NCBI GenBank assembly: GCA_014529385.2
Contig: CM043945.1
Location: forward strand, 100,180,963-100,244,962
Source: Adiantum capillus-veneris
Taxonomy: Eukaryota > Streptophyta > Polypodiopsida > Polypodiales > Pteridaceae
DNA: 64,000 bases
Direction: 5' to 3'
Part shown: piece after piece, positions 10,928 to 22,410 of the stretch
How the letters are laid out: each line of letters starts with the position of its first letter
Position numbering within the stretch: the first letter of the stretch is position 1
Made by a program: the position numbers and the translations under genes
Notes under the pieces: generated by a model
What the model was told of the DNA's origin: nothing
The model's input: the letters and a program-made list of their open reading frames with translations, nothing else
Databases searched by the model: none

Positions 10928-11757
10928 TAATGGACGATGTATGTTATGGATTCTCTAATTTTTTTGGACTTATGTGTGTGTGTGTGTGTGTGTGTGTGTA
11001 GTAGTAGTAGTAGTAGTAGAAAACAAAAGGGAAACAGGGGGGGATGTGCTTCTGTGTTTACCTCTTTCTTTGTAGCGCGGTTGAGCTTCCAAAGACGATG
11101 GAGGAATACCTCCTTCGCCAAAACTTGGACGAAACCCTCTTCGACGAAACTTGGGAAGCTTGGAGAAGGTGGGAAGGGAGAGGGAGGGGGAAGCTTGGAG
11201 AAGGAGGAGAGGAAAAGGAGAGGGGGGGTGGGAGAGGGGACGGCGGGGAAGCTTGGGAGAGATGGCGGAGAGCAAGAACGCAGAGTATGCAGCAAAAACA
11301 CGGCATACTCTGCCTTCTTGCCTATTTTAGCGGCATTTATTACCGTGGTTATTAGCACGGATATTACCTTTCCCATCACCGTGAGTATTATCTCCTATAT
11401 TACCATGGCCGATCATTTCAAACGGATACATGCGAATCCCAGGTTGCAGAGGGGGGGGGGGGGGGTTACAAACCACCCCCTCTACCCTTAGCTATACATT
11501 ATTTCATTTTTTTAGCCTTTTGAGTTTTTTGATGAATATTTTTAATTTTTTATGGATACTTTATTTTGTAGTACTATTAAATGTTTATTAATTGCATTTT
11601 TTAAATTCTCTTTTAGTTAAAAATAATTTTAACACTCATTGTCATTTATTCCCTTTGACTTTAAGTATATGTAATTTTTCTAGTGGAATTAAGTGCTTTT
11701 CTAATTACTTATTTTTTAGGACACGTGACTAAAATAAACAACATTTTGCGTGTGCAG
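10928..11757. other. Non-coding: (TG)n(TAG)n, purine-rich tract, CACTA-type subterminal repeats
   Basis: Contains (TG)n at about 10975-10999 running into (TAG)n, then a G/A-rich stretch (11100-11280) and a run of 14-15 G near 11449. From about 11330 to 11410 the motif TATTACC recurs (TTATTACCGTGG, GATATTACC, TATATTACCATGG). Its complement GGTAATA recurs at 33800-33850 beyond the transposase gene, as in CACTA subterminal regions. 11500-11757 is AT-rich and non-coding. I find no CACTA 5' terminus here. Confidence 0.6.
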
Positions 11758-13141
11758 GACATCGACTGGGATGATCACGGTCCCCCTCGAGGCCCTGAGC
11801 AAGATCGTTGGCTCAAGGAAAAACTACCTTATCCTTGTGCCAAGTGCAAAAGGGCAATCCCTTGCTTGAGGCACATTGCTTTGGAGCACGTGGAGAACGA
11901 AGGCTTTGGCATCCTTGAGAAAGCGCTCGAGCGGAGAGATGATAGCGCGACTCACCCGTCGCTTGAGGAGGTGCCCCATTGGTCTGTGTTTGGTGGTGGT
12001 GCACTCGCACGGAAGGCCAAATAGCAGAGGCAAGAGCAACTGGGAAATTTGGGTGCACCACGTGATCCTCCCGTTGACTCTACGTCGGCACAGCTCCTAT
12101 GGCCTCTTCATCGCACTTTGAGGTAGAGGATGAGCATGACAACAGGATACATGAGGTTGCTAAGAGGAGCTTTCACAAAAGCTAAGAAGGATGGAAGCAT
12201 TCAATTGTATGGGTTGAAGTCCCATGATTGGCACAAGATGCTTCAGGTAATCTTCATACTCCCTATTCTATCTATAGTTTGTGTGTATGACTATCAATCA
12301 CTTTTCCTTTCCCTGATTTACATTGTAGTTCATTCTGCCGGTGAGTATGTGTATATGTCGGGACAAGAAGGTCAAGGACGCTATTTTCAAACTAGAAGAG
12401 CTAGTAAGGTACACCATAAGACTCCACTCAACTGCACCTTTTTTATGTACATAATAATTACAACTAGCACTTAGTGTATCCTTGTGTGTTTTCTTGTTGC
12501 TCCAAGGAAATCAAAATAGATGCTATTCTTGTTGCTCAAACACTTGCAATAGAAACTATGTGTGCCATTGAAGATGCATTTCCTCGATTGGTCCTTCTTA
12601 GTCAAATTCACCTCTTGGTTCACATGGTGGATGAGATTGCTATATGTGGAGTAGTGCACGCATGATGGATGTTCTTCTTAGAGAGTTTTTAAAGATTTTG
12701 TGCAGTCAAAGGGTGGATCATTCAAAGACATTTGTTTACATATCAGAGTATTTGGCACAAGTTGATCCTTCAATGCCTCGCATGTGCTCAGATGAGGAAG
12801 ATGCAAGGATGAATTCACACTTGCCAAGTTGAAAGGGGAAACTACTTAACATGGATATGAACCTATCCCGAGTGGTCGATAACTTTTGCATTCTCATTGC
12901 AAAGATTATGACCAAGTGGGTGGACTTGTGGACAGTGGCAAAGGCAAGGCGTTTGCAAGTGAGGGAAGCATGGAAACAAGAACATGGAGGAAGGAGGGCA
13001 CCGCCAATGCCTAGACACCTTGTGCGTTTCTTAGATCTCATTACTGCAAAGTGGATTCATGAGAGAATGACCGAGGCAAAAGTGTGCGGAGAAGAAATCA
13101 CCAACAAAGAATGGAAGTATGCACGAGGCTGCATACCAAAG
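11758..13141 (+). pseudogene. CACTA transposase (TNP2-type), 5' exons
   Basis: A first block (11758-12024) has a Cys-x2-Cys segment (YPCAKCK) followed by a His, reminiscent of the Transpos_assoc domain (tentative). The next recognisable block encodes GLKSHDWHKMLQ and ends at a donor after 12246. An exon at 12329-12403 (FILPV...) is followed by a GTAAGG donor. An exon from 12507 matches the DUF4218 region (QIHLLVHMVDEI, WMFFLE). These introns are 82 and 103 bp and keep phase. The catalytic core normally between the first and second blocks is missing; only ~170 bp separates them. A TGA at 12663 (ancestral CGA), a 1-nt deletion near 12690 and a TGA at 12830 further disable it. The last exon (to 13141) ends at the donor GTAGAG, into whose intron element A inserted. 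Confidence 0.72.
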
Positions 13142-13534
13142 GTAGAGTACTCATATACCTAAACCATATTGTAACACTGCTAGCCGATTTTCGGAATTCA
13201 AAGAAAAAAACGAAAAACTTATTTTTCCTCTACCGTAGCCTTGGCAACACCGTTGGTAGGCTCGGCAATGGCCCGGTCCACCTCACCACCCTAGCTCGTT
13301 GGCATACCCCAGCCTAGCAGGCCGCCATTTTCCCTATGCACCTCCCTCTTCCCCTCTCTACCTTCTCGGCACACACTCTCTCTGCCTCATCCACTCCTTC
13401 TCTCTCTCATCTCTTGCTAACAAATTTCTCTCTTGCTCTCTTGTCGGCAGCCACATGGCGCAATGCTCGGCCATCCTCCCTCTCTATCTCCCTCGTTGCC
13501 TACAAGAAGACGAAGTCTCTCTCTCTTCTTCACC

Positions 13535-13624
<90 letters not shown>

Positions 13625-13870
13625 CTCTCTCTTATCTACACACACACTCAACCTTACCTTCCCATTCCCCTAGCCCGCTACTCCCTATCCCTCTCCCCCA
13701 CCCCATTCACTCTCTCCCCTCCTCTCATCCTTGAGATACTATGCAAAACAAGGGGAATAATATTCTCTCTCTCCCTCACCCACACACTCCTCCCTTACCC
13801 CACTTTGTTGCCAACCCACCCCCCCCCCCCTTCCCTCACTCTCTGTCGGCCGTAGGTTGTCCGCCATCTC

Positions 13871-13910
<40 letters not shown>

Positions 13911-14675
13911 CTGAAGGCACAGATAAGAAACTCTCTCTCTCTCTCTCTCTCTCTCTTATCCACACACACACACCCCCACTCCCTCACCTACTCCCCCCCT
14001 CGCCACCTCACCCCATCTCCCTCTCTCTCGCGCGTTGTGCTCATAGTCCGTAGGCGGCCCATCTCTCAGCTCTCTCTCTCTCTCTCGCTCTTAGCCCGAA
14101 GGCATGCAGCCAGTCAACAAACAATCTTTGTCTCTCTATCACACACACACACACACACACACCATCCCCCCCCCCCCCCCCCTCACTCACACACCGCATT
14201 CCCTGCAGCAAGCAAGCAACCACAAATGTAAAATATATATATATATCTATATAAATATAAATATAAATATATATATATATATATGTACATAATCCATATA
14301 CACCCACTCGTTCACACGCACGCTTATATGCACATATATACATGCATACATATATACACACACGTCTACGCGCACTCACCATACATAGTACACGCAACGT
14401 ATATGCACACAGAAAAAAAAAAAACCCGAACGACATCGACATCAACAAAAGAAAGAAGGCGTTCCAGTCACACGTCGCCAACACCAAAACGAGCAAAGGC
14501 GCCGAAGACACGCCCTGGCCAACACTGAAAGGAGGTAACTCAAACATCTCGGCTTCTCACGACAAAAACCGTCTCCAGTAGCACTAAAACCTCAAACCGA
14601 CCACCCGAAGCATCGACAAAACCCGTGTAAATACCCTAAAACCCCACTCTTTCCTAATAACCTAGCCATGGCTAG

Positions 14676-15213
14676 CATTAGAAAATTTCGGAGGTCATTT
14701 GGAGGGCCTTGTAAGAAATTGTATTTCTCTCTCTAGAAACTTTTTTAAAAATGCACTTGCACCTTGTGAGTACGTCCAAAAGGACAACCAAACACTTTAA
14801 AAAGTAGATTTATATTCCCAATCATCCTTGAAAATGGTCACTTTTTTATTTAATGCGAGCGTCTTTTTCAGGGTGCGATGCATTCAAGGTAGCTTACGTC
14901 ATCACTGAAAGTTGAAAAGTCACAAACTGTCAAATAGTGATAGATTTTGAGGCTTTTGACACCACCAATGCGTCCGGAACGCCAAAATACCCTAAAAACG
15001 AATGTCTACTTGTCTCATTCCGACATCCGAAGAGGCAAAAAATGTCAAAAACCCCCAAAAAATGGGCTTTTTACTTAAGGCGCGCGAGGAGGCATTCTAA
15101 AATGCTAGAATGCCCCTCTGCGCGCCGTTAGTACAAAGCTCCTTTTAGTGATTTTTGGACAATTATCTTTCAAGAAAGCCTACCCATGTTTCTCTGTTGC
15201 ACTTTTGCACCAT

Positions 15214-15257
<44 letters not shown>

Positions 15258-15533
15258 TTCTATAGCTTAGCATATTTAAAGAGAGAGAGAGTGAGAGACT
15301 CCCATTACTAACGGCGCGCGTGGAGCATGTTTTGACCTCAAAAAACACCTCCTCGCGCCGTTAGTATAAGGTAACTGAAAGACTCTCTCTCTCTTTCTCT
15401 TTCCCCCGCCTTACTTCCTCTCTCTATAACACTCACACATACACACATAAACACATACACTGGTAGATGCACAATACTAAAGCCGCGCATAGAGACATGC
15501 ACACCGGTTGTGCCTCTCTACGCGCGCCTTTAG

Positions 15534-15600
<67 letters not shown>

Positions 15601-16407
15601 TGTGTGTGTGTATGTTATATTTGTGTATCTGTGTGTTTGTGAGTGTGTGTGTCTGTGTGTGTGTCTGTATGTTATATTTGTGTCTCTGTGTGTTTGTGTG
15701 TATGTTATATTTGTCTGTGTGTGTGTGTGTGTGTGTGTATGTGTGTGTGTGTGATCAAAATGCACTTTGTAGAATTGTAACAATGGGTGTGCGTGCTCAC
15801 TCTTTTAGACCCGAAAGTATGATCTCTAAGGCTAAGATGATGAAGAAAAAACCTATGTGATAGATGGAGGCCTTTTTAGAGATTTTTTGACATTTTCCTC
15901 TCAAAAAGCTCCCTAAAAGAGGAAAAAAGGGGTTTTTTACTAACGGCGCGCGATGAGGCATTCCAAAATTTTGTAATGCCCCCTCACGCGCCGTTAGTAA
16001 AATGTTCTTTTAGGGGTTTTTGACATTCTTTGCCTCTTTGGATGTCGGAGCCAGGCAATTGGACATTCATTTTTAGGATATTTGGGCGTTCCGGACGCAT
16101 TGACAGTATCAAAAGTTTCAAAATCTTCCACCACTTGATAGTTTTGTAACTTTTTGAGTTCTAGTGATGACGTAAGCCGTATCAAATGCACCGCATCTAC
16201 CTTCTGAAAAAGGTGCTCGCATTAAATGAAAGAGAGTGATCGTCTTCAAGGACCACTAGATTATTAAAAGAGGAGAGGGACACCTTTTATATTTTTGTTA
16301 ATATCAATCTATTTTTCTACGTAGCGTAAGCTCTTCCCTCATTGGAGGAGCTTATTTTCCTCTCTCTTCCAAAAGGCCCTCCAAAAGACCTCCGAAATCT
16401 CCTAATG
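14676..16407. mobile_element. Non-autonomous DNA element with ~460-bp inverted repeats
   Basis: Begins CATTAGAAAATTTCGGAGG and ends with the complement CCTCCGAAATCTCCTAATG. The inverted similarity extends about 460 bp inward on each side, including AATGCGTCCGGAACGCC near 14970 and its complement near 16090. It encodes no protein I can support. The empty site in the 3' LTR (31381-31392, GGCTAG/TGGATT) shows the exact insertion point and no duplicated target bases. The centre holds (CT)n, (GA)n and (TG)n tracts and four GC-rich hairpins. Superfamily unknown; a foldback or MULE-like element is possible but the missing duplication does not fit MULE. Confidence 0.8.
15071..16000. repeat. Four related GC-rich hairpins inside the inverted-repeat element
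   Basis: Stems at 15071-15134, 15306-15366, 15474-15536 and 15937-16000 each pair a TACTAAMGGCGCGCG-like arm with a CGCGCCGTTAGTA-like arm. The outer two belong to the long inverted repeats. The inner two are separate, more diverged copies flanking microsatellites. Confidence 0.8.
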
Positions 16408-16556
16408 TGGATTGTAAAAAACTCTCCCCAACCCCACTCTTTCTCTCTGTGTCTCTACCTTCTCTCTCTCTATCTCTCTTACTAGAGAGGCATCTAGGCC
16501 TTCTACTGTGACCAGAGGATATTTGCAATGACCAGTGGGTGAGGACAACCTCTAAG

Positions 16557-16570
16557 CCTATATAAAGAGG
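16557..16570 (+). promoter_or_regulatory. Putative TATA box of element A LTR
   Basis: CCTATATAAAGAGG; the same motif is kept in the 3' LTR at about 31538. It is followed by ~950 bases of LTR before the primer-binding site. Confidence 0.55.
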
Positions 16571-17386
16571 CCTCCGCTTAGTGACAAAAAAGACACAATA
16601 CACAGGGAAGAGGAGACACCCAAGAACACTCAAGTGAAGGAGGGGCATACTCGCTCCATGCACTCTACATTCTCCATGCACTCTACATTGTAAGCACCAC
16701 TAAGCACGTAGTGCACCCATGTTTCAGAGCTAATGATAGCATGTTTGGTTGCAAGCTCTCAACACTTAGCATTGACAACATCACCATTCTCCCCATGATT
16801 CACAACACCACATTGAGCTACTAATCATGACCACTCTATGCACCTGAAGTAGTCACTACTCTCCCATCAAGCAACGTGAGCATGCTTGGATTGAAGGTAT
16901 CAACGCCATGCCACCGTGGCCCGCTCTCAATGTTGGTAATTGAGGTCGTCCGTGGCTGCATCGTCTTGCTGTTCTCCCTCAATTAACCCTCCCGCTAACT
17001 CCAACCTCGCCGTGCACCATATGGAGCTCGTATCTCATGTTGCAACCCAAATGCCAAGAGCCAGGTTTGTAGTCTTCAAGGCCACCACTTGTAAATAGCT
17101 TCATCGCCAATAAAGGGGTGTATTTTTGTCTTGATCTTTGGGGTCCATCCTCTATTCTGAATTCCCATGGTTACGGGATGTTTATCACCCTACTCGTGCT
17201 CCATCATATGCAATCTCTTCCACCAGTCAGTGTGCCTTGTTCCAAGCTTTTCACATAGCTCTCTCGTGCACATACTAATGACTTGTGATGAGGCATTTCT
17301 CTACATGTGAACGGTTGTTACACCACCATTTCGTGTCGACTACCTAGAGAGAATTTCACGTTTGCTATTCTAGGTCATGTATGTTT

Positions 17387-17420
17387 GCGTCCTAGCCGCA
17401 TTTATGCTAGGTGGTGCCCC
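17387..17420 (+). promoter_or_regulatory. U5 hairpin with PBS-like flank (element A)
   Basis: CCTAGC (17391-17396) pairs with GCTAGG (17406-17411) around a 9-nt loop starting CGCAT. It is preceded by GCGT and followed by TGGTGCCCC. The equivalent in element C has a different but still paired stem, CCTAGTT/AACTAGG. Confidence 0.6.
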
Positions 17421-17529
17421 TCCTTCCCATAGGATCACTCCTACCTCAAGATGATGCTTGGGGATGTTCAAGCTATGTGTGTTGTAGAGGCCACCCCATA
17501 TGGCATGTCATTTCTGACCATCATTTTCT

Positions 17530-17547
17530 TGGCGCCCCCACCAAGGA
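17530..17547 (+). promoter_or_regulatory. Primer-binding site of element A
   Basis: TGGCGCCCCCACCAAGGA begins 6 bases after the LTR end and has the TGG start expected for pairing to a tRNA 3' CCA. The tRNA was not identified. 17548-18083 is a leader with no convincing gene. Confidence 0.65.
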
Positions 17548-18083
17548 TCCTTTCATGAAACCCTCTAGTTTACAATACTGAAACCCCTAAACTTTTATGG
17601 ATGGATGAATGGCTAGCAGGGTTTGCTAACTGGACGAAAGAAGAAGAAGAGCTCCAAGCACAACAAGACAAACTTCGCATCTCCATCGAAGCTCGAGTGC
17701 CAAGCGCAACGGTAACCAATTTGTAGTGGGAAAGTCAACCAACACGCCAAACTCAGTGGATATACATAGGCCGGGTGCCAAGAAGAAGAAGGAGAAGATT
17801 GAAACCATGTCCGCAACCTACAAGCAACCCGCAACAATAAGATGGAAGGAGCTCTGCACAATAGAGAATCGACACTATTCTACTTTGAGAATCGGGTAAC
17901 TCAAGTCACCGAGGTAATTATCACAGTCAGTTTCCAAGTCGCACCTGATGCTGCAGCATAGATAACGGAAGCATTTGCTCATACTTTCACTAGAGAAACT
18001 AGGGATCTACTGAGTTTGTTTTAGGAAAGAACACCACCCTCTCCCACAAGCTTGGATAGTTACTAAGCACCTCTAAGCTTCAC

Positions 18084-18302
18084 ATGAATCTATACAACCT
18101 ACCTCAAGACAGATCACACATACCAATACGTGTGCGCTCAATTAAGGTAATACTAAACTTGAAGGCTCACTACCAGCACGTCATTGACACCATGCTAGGT
18201 GGCGAGCGGTTTTTTGAGGTTCTGGTATCAGATCAACCATTTGTCTTACCTTTGGTACAAGGAAATGTACCGTTTGAAGTTTTAATCTATGTCCTAGTAT
18301 AA
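18084..18302 (+). CDS. Small leader ORF, family 'sORF' (element A member)
   Basis: A 72-codon ATG frame between the primer-binding site and gag. It aligns without gaps to the leader ORFs of elements B and C over its C-terminal two thirds: a hydrophobic beta-like segment (IRVRSIKVIL), a central helix-like segment with GxxRxxE, then the FVLPL motif and a terminal hydrophobic strand (FEVLIYVLV). No signal peptide, Cys/His cluster or membrane segment is evident. It stays open although the gag-pol of this element is full of stops. I do not recognise the family; a function upstream of gag is inferred only from position and conservation. Confidence 0.55.
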   Translation: MNLYNLPQDRSHIPIRVRSIKVILNLKAHYQHVIDTMLGGERFFEVLVSDQPFVLPLVQGNVPFEVLIYVLV

Positions 18303-18389
18303 GAGGGTATACACGCCTCCTTGTAAAGAAGAAAAAAAAAACTTTTTGCAATCTAAGCAGTGTGTCTTTCTAGCTCTCTCTCAGTAATC

Positions 18390-19310
18390 ATGGCAAGTGT
18401 AGCATTTCCAACGTTTAAAGGAAAGAAGGGGGAGGATTTAGTAACAGACTTTGAAGTAGCATGTGTAGTGAGCAACAAAGATACGGATGAATCCCGGGTA
18501 AGAATCTTTAAGCATCTCATGAAGCTAGAAGATAGATCATGGTACAATGCAGTTCCACAAGCAACCAAGGATGACTAGGAGCCCTTAAAAACCGCTTTTA
18601 AGAGGCGCTTTGGGGGAGGTACCACTTCAGAGAAGTTGTGGGACAAGTTGAGAGAATTGAAGCAGGAGGGTCTTTTAGAATATGCCACCTATGAGTCCAA
18701 GTTGAGTCCCTGGCAAGGGGGGAAGCTGCACCCGATTTCCTAAAGAAATACCGGTTCATGCATGGCTTATGGCCGCTTCTCAAGGAGAAGGTGAAGGCTA
18801 GATTCCTGGCTACGTACGAGTTGGTCGTTGAGATTGCTCGCCTTAAGGACAAGAAGCTGAAAATGAAATCCAAAGAAAACGAGTCAACAGAAGCAGGAAC
18901 ATCGCGCAAGCCAACAACCACCATTCCACCACCACCACCAGACCTTGGGGTAAGAGATGAACAACAAGATATGTTGGGCCATATTACTTACTAGCTGCAG
19001 AATTTGTCTATCCACTTAATACAACAAGGAAGGAGTCAAGAAAGAGATCAAGACCCAGGAAGAGCATGACGACAAAATAGGGAGTATCATTGCTACAACT
19101 GCGGAGAAGATGGTCATGGTATGTACTACTGTCCTAAACAACGACAAAACTATAATAGAGAAGGTAGGAGGAACCAGCTGTCACCCCCTAGAGAAAGAAC
19201 ATCCCACCCCGAGCACCAGCCCCACCAACACAAATTCTACGTCCACCCCAGACACCACCACAAGCATCCATCCCACCTCTTCCACCAGCACCACCACCAC
19301 CACCTGATTG
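18390..19310 (+). pseudogene. Element A gag remnant
   Basis: ATG 18390 opens MASVAFPTFKGKKGEDLVTDF, matching the start style of element C gag (SGYPLFFGEPGEDAELFLANF). A TAG at 18576-18578 ends the first segment; further segments continue in shifted frames (LWDKLRELKQEGLLEYATYE near 18640; a lysine-rich coil near 18840). A CCHC zinc knuckle (CYNCGEDGHGMYYC, near 19095-19135) and a proline-rich stretch follow. The ancestral role is capsid/nucleocapsid. Inactivated by stops and frameshifts. Confidence 0.78.
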
Positions 19311-19485
19311 CCCTGTAAACATCATAAGGCTAGAAGACAAAGGAAAAGCCATAGTAGTGGATCCACCCAGAGCAAAGGAGAGGGACAAGGGTAAGGAGAA
19401 GGTAACCTTTTTAGAACCATTTGAAGCCATGACTGTGAAAAGGGCTAGGAGGGAGTAAGCTACACAATCAGATGATGAGAGAAGC

Positions 19486-20370
19486 ATGAAAGGAGAGACT
19501 AGCAAGAGGCCATCCAGGCCACGACAGAAATTGGGCATCACCGACTTCTACTCACGGGAAAGTCCTAAGCCCTATGATCTAACATTGGATGTGGCACAGA
19601 AAGGACCAAAGATTATATGGCCACAGTTGTTGCTACATCTCGCACCAAAAGTAAGGTGGCAATGGTCCAAAATGGTAAGTACAAGACACTCCAAAGAAAA
19701 GGTAGCCGGAGCAATTTTGGGTTGCAACATGGAAGACATCCTTCCAATTGTCGATGTCAACATAAAAGGAAAGAGGGTTGGAAACACTTACATTGATGGA
19801 GATGCACAAATCTGTGTGATGAGCGAAGCTATGATACTTCAGTTAGGGCTCGAGGTTGACAGGCCTTCTCCATGCAAGGAAAAGATGGCAAACAACGCAA
19901 AAGTAAAGTGTGTGGGTGTGGTAAGTTTCGTGAAGATAAAAGCTTTCAACACTGAGATAGAGGTAGATGTTTTTGTAATGCCTACTAAGGGGGAGGGCTA
20001 TCCACCAATCTTGGGAAGGTCATGGTTGATGGCCATGAAGGAAAAACAAGACTGGGGCATTGGCCTTCTATGCATGACCGGTAAGAAAGGGGAGACAATC
20101 TACTACGACATGAAGACTGGCAAGCAGAAGCAAATGAATCTAGAAACATCAGCAGATGAAACCACTAGCGAGTCTTTCACTTTTGAGGAGGAGACCAAAT
20201 CCACTGATGAAAGTGAGAGTTCCATCGCTGTGATGGGTATCATTATGAAGGATCCACAAAGGGTACGCACAACTGGTGATCCATCACCAGAAGGGCAACA
20301 CAATGGAAAGGAGAGAAAATCACCTCGCCTAGGAGAAAGTAGGTTGAAGGGTATGTTGTCCACGGAATGA
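19486..20370 (+). pseudogene. Element A protease region
   Basis: One open stretch of about 294 codons, homologous to element C residues around 390-640: an upstream region with IIWPQLL, then the retropepsin-like core IVDVNIKGKRVG...YIDGDAQICVM, and LGRSWLMAMK. The active-site triad reads D-G-D, where element C has D-G-G. A Glu/Ser-rich acidic linker follows. It ends at TGA 20368-20370, short of the RT. Confidence 0.75.
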
Positions 20371-20400
20371 ATACTTGAGGAGAAAGATAGTTTTTTTCAA

Positions 20401-22005
20401 ATGTTCATGGGATTTCTTGACCTGTTCATTGACAACTATGAAAGAATCATAAGCATTATAGTTGTGGAACATCATATTAAGTTGAAGGAAGGGGGAAAAC
20501 CAGTTGTGCAGAAGCTACGACAACTGGGTGTCATGCAAGAGAAGGCACTCCTGGCCGAGGTAAGGAAAGTGCTGGAGGCAGGATTCATCTATCCTGTAGA
20601 AAACTCAAAATGGGTGTCACCCGTAGTAGTGACGCCGAAAAAGAATGGTAAGTGGAGGGTCTGTGTTGACTACAAATCACTAAATGCAGCTACAAAGAGA
20701 GACCACTTTCCTCTCCCTTTCTTGGATGAAATTTTGAATGAAGTAGCGGGTTTTGAATGATATACTGTGTGTGATGGTTATTCTGAATACTTTCAAATAC
20801 GCATAGCCTTGGAAGATCAGCTAAAAGCCACTTTTATCACGCCATGGGGTTGTTTTGCATACATAGTTATGCCATTTGGTCTCACAAATGCACCTACCAC
20901 ATTCCAAAGATATGTCACATATGTTTTTCAACCGTTCTTTGGAACATCCATAAGAGTGTTCATTGATGATTTTTGTATATATAGCTCCCGCATTTCACAC
21001 TTAGAAAAGGTAACTGAAGGTTTGGCCAGGCTGTAAAGCCTAGGCGGGCAATCAAATGTGGATAAATTCCACATTGGGGAGAGTAAAGTCATTCTACTAG
21101 GCCATAAAATTTCATCAATAGGTATCAACGCCGACCCAAGTAAGGTGTCCACACTCATAGCCCTACCTTCACCAACGACCTCATGTCAACTAGTCTCTTT
21201 TTTACAAAAAGTGAGGTACTTGAGTAGATTCATACATCTACTATCACAACTTGTTCTACCACTGCAACAGCTCATTCAAAAATCAACTTTCACATGGGAC
21301 GAGGAAAGCAAACATCACTACAACAAGGTAAAGGAGGTCTTAGCCACCCTGCCAACTATCTCACTGCCTAAATGGGATGAAAAATTCTATGTCACCTCAA
21401 GTGTGGGTGATGATTCATTGGGGGCTGTGCTACTCCAAAAGGATACGATGACATCTTTCATGAGGCCAATCTACTTCTCTAGTCGAATGATGACAATAGC
21501 AGCAGAGAAAGGTTTCACCCATGTGGAACACTTAGTCCTAGATCTTAGGTTTGCAACTACAGATTTAGGTCATATTTGCTGCCTAAGAAATTTGTGATTC
21601 TAGCCACGGATGACATATTTCCCTATGTCGTACAACACATGGATGTGTCTGCTAGGATTACTAAATGGCTAGTCTGTCTACAAGAAATTGACTACACGGT
21701 ACATGTGGAAAGCATGACAAGGGAAAGCTTGGGGGGACTCATGACCTACCAAGTATTTAAAAGGAAGGAGAAGAAATCTAAAGGGGAAGAAATTCGATTA
21801 CTTCCAATACCACCAATGGTAGAAGGAGCACACTCTCTCTACTTTGATGGAGGCTTCAAGCGAGCATCCGACAAAGCAGCTGCTGCAGGCATAGTGGTCT
21901 TTGATGACAAGGGGCAAAGGTATTTTTGTTGGGCCAATTGTTAGATTCACATTCTAAGAATGAAGCTGAGTATGCAGCACTAACCAAGGTTCTACAATGG
22001 TGCAA
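20401..22005 (+). pseudogene. Element A RT, RNase H and start of second RNase H
   Basis: The RT segment has VVTPKKNGKWRVCVDYKSLN, a TGA at 20758-20760, then YTVCDGYSEYFQI and VFIDDFCIYSS (near 20970). A stop near 21035 and frame changes near 21055 and 21590 follow. The Ty3 RNase H is degenerate (VTSSVGDDSLGAVLLQ). The second, archaeal-type RNase H begins at LYFDGGFKRAS (near 21840) and NEAEYAAL (near 21960). It is cut at 22005 by element D, with the rest from 28279. Dual RNase H is the hallmark of the Tat lineage. Confidence 0.82.
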
Positions 22006-22410
22006 TGTTTGCGGGTCGCCACGACGGACATCCATAGCATAGCTCTCAAGCATCAACATAAAATTATCGATACACGGGAAGCGACTCGGATGAGGCATGG
22101 AAACTCACTAGGGTGTCAATTCTAATGAAGTGAACTCAAAGAGATGCAACTACTAACTCTACAATCAAATCAAATGCACTAAAGCCAAGTAATCTGCCTA
22201 TGTCTTTCTACACAGCTCTACAATCATCACGCCCGTTCGCCATGCAAATCATATCAGAATCGCACGAAACTTGAAAAGAAGCTACAGGGGACTATCAGGA
22301 ACATATCCTATCACTATCACAACATTATGGAGAGGTACAAAGATAGCGATCGTTCGTCTTACAGTACGCAAAAACAGTAAACGGATGATTCTAAAGGGTT
22401 GTTTTTGGGT

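Larger units (their letters stand above)
13178..17523 (+). repeat. 5' LTR of element A (carrying a 1.7-kb insertion)
   Basis: Matches the 3' LTR (29920-32492) along its length once the 14676-16407 insertion is removed, leaving about 2.6 kb. It contains long CT, CA, TA and C tracts (13530-14290) that are also in the other LTR. A TATA motif is at 16559 and the U5 hairpin at 17387-17420. Open frames in the CT tracts are not genes. Confidence 0.88.

Noticed and set aside
10928-11500. A host gene in the frames around 10937-11491
   Set aside because: Frames cross TG/TAG repeats, a purine-rich tract and a G run; no domain and no splice-consistent model.
13299-14581. Several 80-170-codon frames in the element A LTR
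   Set aside because: They read CT, CA and TA tracts and are disrupted in the other LTR copy.
14676-16407. Classification of the inverted-repeat element as CACTA, MULE or Helitron
   Set aside because: Termini start CATTAG, not CACTA; no 9-10-bp duplication for MULE; long inverted repeats and no CTRR end for Helitron.
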